The notes beneath the pieces were generated by a model. That model was not told the origin of the DNA and searched no databases. It saw only the letters and a list, made by a program, of their open reading frames with translations. Made by a program: the position numbers and the translations under genes. A stretch of 64,000 nucleotides of DNA from Acidobacteriota bacterium (lineage in GTDB: Bacteria > Acidobacteriota > Thermoanaerobaculia > UBA5066), in contig RHKY01000014.1 in the NCBI GenBank assembly GCA_008363385.1, positions 1 through 64,000 of the forward strand, in the 5' to 3' direction. Positions 50,893 through 57,978 of this stretch are shown here, one piece after another; the stretch's first letter is position 1, and the number at the start of each line of letters is the position of its first letter.

Positions 50893-52851
50893 ATGGCCGC
50901 CGACGCGAGAACGGAGAAGCTGCGAACCGTCTGCAACCGCGACTGCCCGGACGCCTGCGGCCTCGTCGCCACCGTCGAGGACGGGCGGCTCCTGAGGCTC
51001 GGTGGCGATCCGGACCACCCGGTGACCGCCGGCTTCCTCTGCTCGCGCACGTCGAGGTTCCCGGCGCGGCAGAACTCGCCCGACCGCCTCACCACCCCGC
51101 TCCTGCGCAAGGGCGGCTCGCTCGTCCCCGCCGGGTGGGACGAGGCGCTCTCCTTCGCCGCCGACCGCCTCCTCGCCATCCGCGACTCGTCCGGCCCCGC
51201 CGCGATCCTCCACTACCGCTCGGGCGGCTCGCTCGGGATGCTCAAGTCGGTCGTCGACTACTTCTGGGAGCTGTTCGGGCCCGTCACGGTCAAGCGCGGC
51301 GACATCTGCTCCGGCGCCGGCGACGCGGCGCAGGAGACCGACTTCGGGGACGAGGAGTCGCACGACCTCTTCGACCTCGGGAACTCCCGCTCGATCCTCC
51401 TCTGGGGGAAGAACCCCGTCGTGTCGAGCGTCCACCTCCTCCCGCTCCTGAAGGCGGCGAGGAAGCGCGGGGCGCGCGTCCTCCTGATCGACCCGGTGAG
51501 GCACCGGACGGCCTCTCTCGCCGACCGCGTGATCCTGCCGCGGCCGGGGGGCGACCTCGCGCTCGCGCTGGCCGTGGCGGCCCGCCTCTTCGAGACGGGG
51601 AGGACCGACCCGGACGCGGGCTCGTACTGCGACAACCTGGACGAGTTCCGTGGCCTCGCCCTCTCCCGAGGCGTCGAGGGCTGGGCCCGGGAGGCCGACG
51701 TCACCGACGAGGAGGTCGAGGAGGTGGCCGCGGCGCTCTTCGCTCGCCCCTGCTCGATCCAGGTCGGCTGGGGAATGGGGCGCAGGACCAACGGCTCGGC
51801 CATCGTCCGGGCGCTCGACGCGCTGGGTGCCGTCAGCGGAAACCTCGGGATCCCCGGGGGCGGCGTCTCGTTCTACTTCAAGCGCCGCGGGGCGTTCGAC
51901 ACGTCGTTCCTGGCCAAGAACCCGCCCCGGACCCTCTGCGAGCCTCTCCTCGGGGAGGAGATCCTGGGCGCCCAGGCGCCGCCCGTGCGCGCCGTCTGGG
52001 TGACCGCGGCCAACCCCGTCGCGATGCTCCCGGACTCGGCGACCGTCGCCCGCGCGCTCGAGACGCGCGAGCTGGTCGTCGTCGTCGACTCCTTCCTGAC
52101 CGACACGGCGCGGCGCGCCACCCTCGTCCTGCCGACGACGACTCTCGTCGAGGACGACGACCTCGTCGGGGCGTACGGCAACCACTGGCTCGGCGCGTCG
52201 GTCCCGGTGGTGCGGCGCCCCGGAGGCGTCCTCTCGGACCTGGAGATCGTCCAGAAGCTCGCCGCCCTCGTCGACGCGCGACAGGGGCGGAGCGGGGACG
52301 GCATCGCGCCCCGCGTGGCGGGGAGCCCGCGCGAGTGGAAGGAGCGGCTTCTCCGGAAGGTCGCGCCGCTGGGCGTCACCGTGGACGAGCTGGAGAGGCG
52401 GTCGATCCGGAACCCCCTCGTTCCGGAGGTCCTCTGGCCCGACCGGAAGTTCCCGACGCCGACCGGCCGGGTGAACCTCCTCGCGGAGCTGCCGCCCCTC
52501 CTGCCGGAGGAGCCGGGCTTTCCGCTCTGGCTCTTCTCCAGCTCCACAGAGGAGGCCCAGTGCTCGCAGTGGGCCGGAACGCCGCCCGAGGTCCTGACGG
52601 CGACCTGCCACCCGTCCGCGGTGCCCGGGCTCGGCGACGGCGACGAGGTCTTCGTCGAGGGCGCGCTCGGAAGGCTCCGGGCGCGGCTGAAGCTCGACCC
52701 CTCGCAGCGGACCGACACGCTCCTCGTCCCGAAGGGGGGGCACTACGACGCGGGGACCTGCGCCAACGCCCTCGTGAGGGCGCGCGTCACGGACGCAGGC
52801 GAGGGGGCCGCCTACCTCGACTGCCGCGTCCGCGTCGTCCCCGCGGCGTGA
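50893..52851 (+). CDS. Molybdopterin-dependent oxidoreductase (DMSO reductase family)
   Basis: This 652-residue enzyme starts with a [4Fe-4S] motif (Cys 14, 18, 22 and 50: CNRDCPDAC and GFLC). It then shows the family blocks DEALSFAADRLLAIRD, ILLWGKNPVVSS, LLIDPVRHRTASLADRVILPRPGGDLALALAVA, ALDALGAVSGNLGIPGGG and AVWVTAANPVAMLPDS, and the C-terminal barrel (TATCHPSAVPGLGDGDEVFVE). No twin-arginine signal is present, so it is cytoplasmic. It is shorter than formate dehydrogenases (about 700+). Substrate and partner subunits are unknown; none are adjacent. TAGGAT lies six bases before the ATG. Confidence 0.92.
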   Translation: MAADARTEKLRTVCNRDCPDACGLVATVEDGRLLRLGGDPDHPVTAGFLCSRTSRFPARQNSPDRLTTPLLRKGGSLVPAGWDEALSFAADRLLAIRDSSGPAAILHYRSGGSLGMLKSVVDYFWELFGPVTVKRGDICSGAGDAAQETDFGDEESHDLFDLGNSRSILLWGKNPVVSSVHLLPLLKAARKRGARVLLIDPVRHRTASLADRVILPRPGGDLALALAVAARLFETGRTDPDAGSYCDNLDEFRGLALSRGVEGWAREADVTDEEVEEVAAALFARPCSIQVGWGMGRRTNGSAIVRALDALGAVSGNLGIPGGGVSFYFKRRGAFDTSFLAKNPPRTLCEPLLGEEILGAQAPPVRAVWVTAANPVAMLPDSATVARALETRELVVVVDSFLTDTARRATLVLPTTTLVEDDDLVGAYGNHWLGASVPVVRRPGGVLSDLEIVQKLAALVDARQGRSGDGIAPRVAGSPREWKERLLRKVAPLGVTVDELERRSIRNPLVPEVLWPDRKFPTPTGRVNLLAELPPLLPEEPGFPLWLFSSSTEEAQCSQWAGTPPEVLTATCHPSAVPGLGDGDEVFVEGALGRLRARLKLDPSQRTDTLLVPKGGHYDAGTCANALVRARVTDAGEGAAYLDCRVRVVPAA

Positions 52852-52867
52852 CGCGGAAGGACGGGGG

Positions 52868-53398
52868 TCAGGCAGCGCTCCCGGGCAGCGCCTCGGCCAG
52901 CGCCGTCTCGTACGCCCGCAGGGCGTCGCGCCCGAAGCACGCGAAGGTGACCTTCTGGGGCAGCTCGTGCGAGGAGAGCCAGGCGACCGTCTCCCGCAGC
53001 GCGATCCGCGCCGCCCGGTCCATCGGGAAGCCGTAGACGCCGGTCGAGATCGCCGGGAAGGCGACCGTCCGGAGGCCCTTCTCCGTCGCGATCGCCAGGC
53101 AGCTCCGGTAGCACCGGGCCAGCGCGTCGTCCTCTCCCGAGCCGCCCCCGTGCCAGACCGGGCCCACGGTGTGGATCACGAACCCCGCGGGGAGCCGGTA
53201 ACCCTTCGTCAGGCGCGCCTCCCCGGTCGGGCAGCCGCCGAGCGTCCGGCACTCGGCGAGGAGGTCGGGCCCCGCGGCCCTGTGGATCGCCCCGTCCACC
53301 CCGCCCCCGCCCAGGAGCGAGGAGTTGGCCGCGTCGACGATCGCGTCCACGGAGAGCCTCGTTATGTCGCCGTCCAGGAGGCCGATCCGCTCGCGCAC
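52868..53398 (-). CDS. Macrodomain ADP-ribose hydrolase (YmdB-like)
   Basis: This 176-residue protein is a stand-alone macrodomain: GDITRLSVDAIVDAANSSLLGGGGVDGAIHRAAG (Asn 25 and Asp 35 of the active site), CPTGEARLTKGYRLPAGFVIHTVGP, and the phosphate loop PAISTGVYGFP (about 115-125). Members deacetylate O-acetyl-ADP-ribose or remove ADP-ribose from proteins or nucleic acids. The start is GTG 53398 with GGAGGTG upstream. It is convergent with the molybdopterin enzyme gene. Confidence 0.94.
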   Translation of the reverse strand: MRERIGLLDGDITRLSVDAIVDAANSSLLGGGGVDGAIHRAAGPDLLAECRTLGGCPTGEARLTKGYRLPAGFVIHTVGPVWHGGGSGEDDALARCYRSCLAIATEKGLRTVAFPAISTGVYGFPMDRAARIALRETVAWLSSHELPQKVTFACFGRDALRAYETALAEALPGSAA

Positions 53399-53446
53399 CG
53401 CCGCACCTCCGCGATGACGATACGCCCGCGTCGGTCCTTCCGGGCC

Positions 53447-53452
53447 TATCCT
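53447..53452 (+). promoter_or_regulatory. Candidate -10 box (TATCCT) of the gene at 53461
   Basis: TATCCT ends eight bases before the GTG at 53461, in the recurring CTATCCTCC context. Confidence 0.45.
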
Positions 53453-53460
53453 CCTCTCCC

Positions 53461-54033
53461 GTGGACGGCCTCCTCCTCCGGGTCCTGCTCCTTGCCGCCG
53501 GCCTCCTCGTCTGCTTCCGCGGCTACTCCACGCTGAAGGCCGCCCTCGCCCTGACCGCCTTCCTCCTCGGCGCGCACGCCGTCCTCCTCAGGGCCGACCT
53601 CGTCCCCCCCGAGCCGCGCTGGCTCCTTCCGGCCGCCGCGACGGCGGCCGGCGTCCTCCTCGCGCTCCTCGTCTGGGTCGCCTACCGCGCCGGCGTCACG
53701 CTCCTCGGCGCCGCGGCGTTCGTCCTCCTCGCGCTCGGCTTCCCGGAGCTCCTGCCGGCCGACCGGGTGGCGCGCCTCCTCGTCCTCGGCCTCGCCGCCT
53801 TCGCCGGCGGTCTGCTCGCGCGCCTGATCGAGCGCGTGGTGCTCTCGATCGCGACCGCCGCCTACGGCTCGTTCATGGCCGTCTCGGCCGCCTTCGGGAC
53901 CGCGGCGGCCTCCCCGGCCGGCCTCCCCCTCGTCCGCGACGCGAAGGCCGGCGGGCACCCGGAGTGGTTCCTCCTCGCGTGGGCCATCCTCGCCGTCGCT
54001 GGAGCCATCGTCCAGCTCCGGCCGCGAGAGTAG
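53461..54033 (+). CDS. Integral membrane protein (DUF4203/TMEM198-like)
   Basis: This 190-residue protein has six or seven short hydrophobic helices (LLRVLLLAAGLLVCFRGY, TLKAALALTAFLLGAHAVLL, AGVLLALLVWVAYRAGVTLLG, LLVLGLAAFAGGLLARLIE, LLAWAILAVAGAIVQL), arranged like DUF4203. The function is unknown. The start is GTG 53461. The 3' end of a group II intron lies ten bases past its stop on the other strand. Confidence 0.72.
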   Translation: MDGLLLRVLLLAAGLLVCFRGYSTLKAALALTAFLLGAHAVLLRADLVPPEPRWLLPAAATAAGVLLALLVWVAYRAGVTLLGAAAFVLLALGFPELLPADRVARLLVLGLAAFAGGLLARLIERVVLSIATAAYGSFMAVSAAFGTAAASPAGLPLVRDAKAGGHPEWFLLAWAILAVAGAIVQLRPRE

Positions 54034-54042
54034 CCGCCGCGG

Positions 54043-55900
54043 ATCGGGATAGGGGGCGGCGGCAGGTGGCCGCCGCTCCCCTCCCACACCACCGGACATG
54101 CGGGTCCGCATCCGGCGGTTCGGTCGGTTGAGGTCACGGGGCGAGCCGGGGCACCCCCAGCCCGTCGAAGTAGCGGCCCGTCAGGACCGAGTTCAGCAGT
54201 AAGGCCGAGCTGCGCCACCAGCGTCGCGTGTTTGCGGCGATCCGGGCGGCGGCATCCGGGGAGGCGCCCAGCGCCCTGAGTTCCCGGTAGGCCGTCCGTC
54301 CCCGCGTCCACTGCTTCAGCTGGAGGCACCGCAGCCCGCGGCGAATCCACTTGTCGAGGTCCGTGAAGGCGTTCGGCGTCTCGGCCTTGCGGAAGTACTC
54401 CTTCCACCCGGTCAGGTACGCCTTCAGCTCCGCGACCACCGTCGGTAGGCTTCGCCCTCCGTTGCGGCCCGTGATCTCCCGGACCCTCCGCTTCATCGCC
54501 CCAAGGGCCTTGCCGGCCACCCGTCGTTTGATCCGTCCCCCTGCGGCCACCCAGAAGCTGTAGCCGAGGAAGTCCCGTCTCCACGCCAGGTCCACCGCGC
54601 TCTTGTCCTCGTTGACCACGAGCCGCAGCCGCCCGAAGAGCTTCTTCAGCCCCTCGTAGACACGCTCCCCGGCCGCCCTCGTCCTGACATACACGTTCAG
54701 GTCGTCGGCATACCGCACGAAGGCGTGCCCTCGCTTCTCCAGCTCCTTGTCCACCTCGTCCAGGAGCACGTTGGCCAGCAAGGGCGACAGGGGGCCGCCC
54801 TGCGGCGTCCCTTCCCGTCTCTCCACCACCACGCCCGAGACCATCACGCCGGCCTCGAGGTAGCGACGGATCAGCCCCAGCACCCTCTTCTCCGCGATCT
54901 TCCTCGAGACCCTCTCCATGACGATGTCGTGGTTGGCCCTGTCGAAGAACTTCGACAGGTCCACGTCCACCACCACCCTGCGTCCTCCCTGCACGTAGCC
55001 CTGCGCGCGTTCGATGGCTTCGTGCGCACGCCGGCCCGGCCGGAAGCCGTAGCTGTGGTCGGAGAAGGTCGGGTCGATCCGCGGCTGCAGGACCTGCAAC
55101 AGGGCCTGCTGGATGAATCGGTCCACGACGGTCGGGATCCCGAGCTCCCGCTCGCCCCCTCCCGCCTTCGGAATCCTCTGCCTCTTCACCGGCTGCGGTC
55201 GGTACGTCCCCGCGAGGAGCTCCTCCCGTGTCCGTATCCATTCCCGCCTCAGGTGCTCCGGCAGCTCTCCCACCGTCATCCCGTCGATGCCGGGGCCGCC
55301 CTTGTTCTGCCTCACCCGTTTCAACGCCGCCTTCAGGTTCGTCGCCTCGACGACCTCTTCCATCAGGCGGCCCGTGCCCGAGCGCTCGGTCCCTCTCTTC
55401 GCCCGGAGGACTTCTCCACTGCCGCCCGCTCCGCCGGCTTCACCGGCGTCCTCGTACGGCAGCTCGAGCTGTTTGCCCGACTCCTGGAGCCCTGCCCTCC
55501 CGAGATTCATGGCCGTTTCGCTCTCCCACCCGTTCGGCCCTTCCCGGCTCGTGCCGGTACTATGGCCTCTGCTGACTCCTCGCTCCGCCGGCTTCCACGG
55601 CGTGGCCCTTTCAGGCCCGAAGCGAGGTCTCCCCAGATAAGAGCCTCTGCCTTCCCCGCACAACCGCCGGATCTACGCCGCCTCCCCTTGGTCACGAGAG
55701 CTTCGCGATTCCGTGCTCGCTCGCCCCGCGAGGCTTCGCCTCCTATCCGGTTTCTGTTCGTCGGCTCGCGGGTCTCGCTCCACGCTTCTTTCAGACGGTC
55801 GCTCGCGCTTCCGCCCTTGCGCTTCGCTCGGGTCGGTGTGACCTCCTTCCCGCGGGTGCTCCCCCCGCTGGCTGAGACTCGTGCTGGGCATACAACGCGA
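54043..55900 (-). mobile_element. Group II intron (class C-like), with intron-encoded RT/maturase
   Basis: The ribozyme is on the minus strand. Its 3' part has a domain V (about 54086-54122) reading CCGCCGGATGCGGACCCGC then ATGTCCGGTGG, followed by a short GC-rich domain VI hairpin and the end CTATCCCGAT at 54043. The 5' part (about 55511-55900) is structured non-coding sequence beginning near GTTGTATGCCCAGCACG. Just 5' of it is a terminator hairpin (55903-55930), the known insertion preference of class C introns. The 5' boundary is approximate by a few bases. The 464 bases between the RT start and the next gene contain only intron and terminator sequence. Confidence 0.85.
54134..55510 (-). 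CDS. Group II intron reverse transcriptase/maturase
   Basis: This 458-residue protein has all RT blocks: GGPGIDGMTV (RT1), RIPKAGGGERELGIPTVVDR, DHSYGFRPGRRAHEAI, VDVDLSKFFD with the first catalytic Asp (about 184), TPQGGPLSPLLANVLLDE, the active site FVRYADDLNVY (YADD at 267-270) and FLGYSFW. The C-terminal GIIM maturase domain follows (LPTVVAELKAYLTGWKEYFRK, DLDKWIRRGLRCLQLKQW). There is no HNH endonuclease domain, as in class C introns. It looks intact. I chose the ATG at 55510, since upstream sequence is intron RNA. Confidence 0.95.
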   Translation of the reverse strand: MNLGRAGLQESGKQLELPYEDAGEAGGAGGSGEVLRAKRGTERSGTGRLMEEVVEATNLKAALKRVRQNKGGPGIDGMTVGELPEHLRREWIRTREELLAGTYRPQPVKRQRIPKAGGGERELGIPTVVDRFIQQALLQVLQPRIDPTFSDHSYGFRPGRRAHEAIERAQGYVQGGRRVVVDVDLSKFFDRANHDIVMERVSRKIAEKRVLGLIRRYLEAGVMVSGVVVERREGTPQGGPLSPLLANVLLDEVDKELEKRGHAFVRYADDLNVYVRTRAAGERVYEGLKKLFGRLRLVVNEDKSAVDLAWRRDFLGYSFWVAAGGRIKRRVAGKALGAMKRRVREITGRNGGRSLPTVVAELKAYLTGWKEYFRKAETPNAFTDLDKWIRRGLRCLQLKQWTRGRTAYRELRALGASPDAAARIAANTRRWWRSSALLLNSVLTGRYFDGLGVPRLAP

Positions 55901-55902
55901 AC

Positions 55903-55930
55903 GGGGCGAGGAGGCCCGCCTCCCCGCCCC
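55903..55930 (-). terminator. Terminator of the secreted-protein gene, target of the intron
   Basis: In the minus-strand RNA GGGGCGGGGAGG and CCTCCTCGCCCC pair over 12 bp (one G-U) with loop CGGG. It lies 44 bases after the stop at 55975, and the intron begins directly behind it, which displaces the original T-run. Confidence 0.7.
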
Positions 55931-55974
55931 GCGGAAGAACCTTCACGGCGTCGGGGCTCGCGCCCCGGACGGGC

Positions 55975-56556
55975 CTACTTCCCCTTCTCGATCGTCTCGA
56001 CGATGTTCTCCAGGCCGTTCTCGACGGCGTCGCTGATCGTCGAGCCCTTGGCCTTGTGGCGGATCTGGAAGACGACGTTCCCCTTCGAGTCCTTGGCCAT
56101 CAGCTCGAGGCCGCAGCCCGGGTTGGCGTACCAGCCGCCCCAGAAGCGCGCCGCGCCGGAGGGCTCCCACGCGTTGAAGACGTTCCCCTCGATCGTCAGG
56201 TCGCCGCCGCTCTTGACGACCTCCCAGCCGAGCTTCTTGGAGCGCTCGATCCACTGCTCGAGGTACTCCTGGCCCTCCTCGGCGGCCATCCGGGCCCGCG
56301 AGCCCTTGCCGGTCGACTCGAACGGCTTGAGGACGACCTTCTTGAACTCCTTCGGGCTCCCGGTGAAGTAGACCCAGTCGGCCTCGGCCCCCTTCGTCAG
56401 CTTGTCGTAGTCCTTCAGGAACTCCTGGGGCTCGTCCTTCTCCTTGGCGTCGTCGGAGCCGAGGAACTGGTCCTTGGCGGCGGCCGGGCCCGAGAGGGCC
56501 ACGGCGACGAGCGAGGCGAGGGCGAGCAGCGAGAGGCGGCGCGTGATCTGGAGCAT
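55975..56556 (-). CDS. Secreted protein of unknown function
   Basis: This 193-residue protein has a signal peptide (LSLLALASLVAVALSGPAAA) and a mature domain of about 165 residues containing DYDKLTKGAEADWVYFTGSPKEFKKVVLKPFES, GGWYANPGCGLELMAKDSKGNVVFQIRHKAKG and a C-terminal amphipathic helix. It resembles DUF3313-type periplasmic proteins in outline only. The ATG at 56556 has AAGGAGAG upstream, and TAGGAT (56598-56603) is a possible -10 box. A strong hairpin follows the gene. Confidence 0.7.
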   Translation of the reverse strand: MLQITRRLSLLALASLVAVALSGPAAAKDQFLGSDDAKEKDEPQEFLKDYDKLTKGAEADWVYFTGSPKEFKKVVLKPFESTGKGSRARMAAEEGQEYLEQWIERSKKLGWEVVKSGGDLTIEGNVFNAWEPSGAARFWGGWYANPGCGLELMAKDSKGNVVFQIRHKAKGSTISDAVENGLENIVETIEKGK

Positions 56557-56708
56557 CTTTCGAACTCTCCTTAGTCGTCTGATGACGTCGAGGCAATCCT
56601 AGCACCGGGGCCGCGCCGGATCCGCGACGCCCGTCACGCTCCACGCGGGCCGCCCCCCCGAATAGAATGCCGCGGGATGGCGGGCGAGGCGGGGGCGGGG
56701 GGCCGTCC

Positions 56709-57971
56709 GTGGGGCTGAGGCGGGGGCTCGAGCTCGCGCGGCACGGCTACCGGTACCTGGCGCGGATGCGCCGGGGGCGCCGGGCGGTCCTCGACCACCT
56801 CCGGGGGCCGGCCGGGGCCCCGGTCCCGGCCCCGACCTTCGTCCAGCTCCGGCTGACGAACCTGTGCAACCTCCGCTGCCGGATGTGCGGCCAGTGGGGG
56901 GACACCGGGATCTACCGGCCCGCCGGTCCCGGCTCCGCCGACGACGCCGGCGAGAGGGAGCGCGAGCGGATCCGCGAGCTGATCGGCGCGGGCCGGCAGC
57001 TCTCGCTGGCCGAGTACGTGAAGCTCCTGGACGAGATCGCCCCGTTCGACCCGATCGTCAGCCTCTTCGGCGGCGAGCCGCTCCTCTACCCGGACCTCGT
57101 CCCGCTCGTGAGGGAGGTCAAGGCGCGCGGGCTAGCCCTGACGGTCATCACGAACGCCGGGCGACTGGAGGCGGTGGCGCGGGACCTGGTCGAGGCCGGC
57201 CTGGACGTCATCTCGGTCTCCGTGGACGGCCCCCCGGCGCTGCACGACCGGATCCGGGGCTCCTCGGACAGCTTCGAGCGCCTCGCCCGCGGGGTGAGGG
57301 CGGTGGACCGGTGGCGGCGGGAGCTGAAGCGCGCGGGCCCGATGCAGATCGCCATCCTCCCGGTCACGGAGCTGAACCTGGGCGAGATCGGGGCGGCGCT
57401 CGACGGGCTCCGCGAGCTGCCGATCGACACCGTCAACGTCGGGCTCCGGTGGTTCATCCCCCCCTCGACGGGCGCCGAGTACGAGCGGGTCATGCGCGAG
57501 ACGTTCGGCGTCCTGGCCACCTCGTGGAAAGGGTTCGAGTTCGAGTGGCTGGGCGGGGTCGAGGGGACGCGGACCCGCGAGATGGCCGACCTGGTGAAGC
57601 TCCTGAAGGGGATCCGGCGCCGTCGCCTCCTGGACGAGGTGACCTCCGGCCGGCCCTGGACGGCCTTCGTCCCGGACGTGGCGCCCGAGGGGATCCCCGC
57701 GTGGTTGACGGACGTCTCGCGGACGTTCGGGCACGACTTCTGCCCGGTCGCCTGGTACTTCGCCCAGGTCGAGCCGGACGGGGACGTCGTCTTCTGCGGG
57801 GACTTCCCCGACTACCGGCTCGGCAACGTCCGGCAGGAGCCGTTCCTCGGGATCTGGCACGGGGAGAGGGCCCGCCGCTTCCGCGAGAAGCTGGCCCGCG
57901 AGCCGCTCCCGGTCTGCTCGCGCTGCTGCGGCAGCTACGTCTACGGGAAGTGGAGCCGGCCTCCGGGCTGA
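56709..57971 (+). CDS. Radical SAM protein with SPASM-like C-terminus
   Basis: This protein of about 420 residues has the cluster motif CNLRCRMC in RLTNLCNLRCRMCGQW. It continues with LFGGEPLLYPDLVPLV, TVITNAGRLEAVARDLVEAGLDVISVSVDGPPALHD, and a C-terminal Cys-rich region (FCPVAWYFAQVEPDGDVVFCGDF, GIWHGERARRFREKL, PVCSRCCGSYVYGKW) typical of SPASM/twitch auxiliary-cluster domains. Relatives modify peptides or act in cofactor or sugar pathways; the substrate is unknown. The start is unsure. GTG 56709 is my choice; an ATG at 56667 gives a Gly-rich extension and overlaps a TAGAAT box. A possible frameshift is discussed in the findings. Confidence 0.85.
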   Translation: MGLRRGLELARHGYRYLARMRRGRRAVLDHLRGPAGAPVPAPTFVQLRLTNLCNLRCRMCGQWGDTGIYRPAGPGSADDAGERERERIRELIGAGRQLSLAEYVKLLDEIAPFDPIVSLFGGEPLLYPDLVPLVREVKARGLALTVITNAGRLEAVARDLVEAGLDVISVSVDGPPALHDRIRGSSDSFERLARGVRAVDRWRRELKRAGPMQIAILPVTELNLGEIGAALDGLRELPIDTVNVGLRWFIPPSTGAEYERVMRETFGVLATSWKGFEFEWLGGVEGTRTREMADLVKLLKGIRRRRLLDEVTSGRPWTAFVPDVAPEGIPAWLTDVSRTFGHDFCPVAWYFAQVEPDGDVVFCGDFPDYRLGNVRQEPFLGIWHGERARRFREKLAREPLPVCSRCCGSYVYGKWSRPPG

Positions 57972-57978
57972 CGGCGCT

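Noticed and set aside
54134-55510. Retron or diversity-generating-retroelement reverse transcriptase
   Set aside because: The GIIM maturase domain and adjacent group II domain V identify it as an intron protein. No msr/msd or variable repeat pair is visible.
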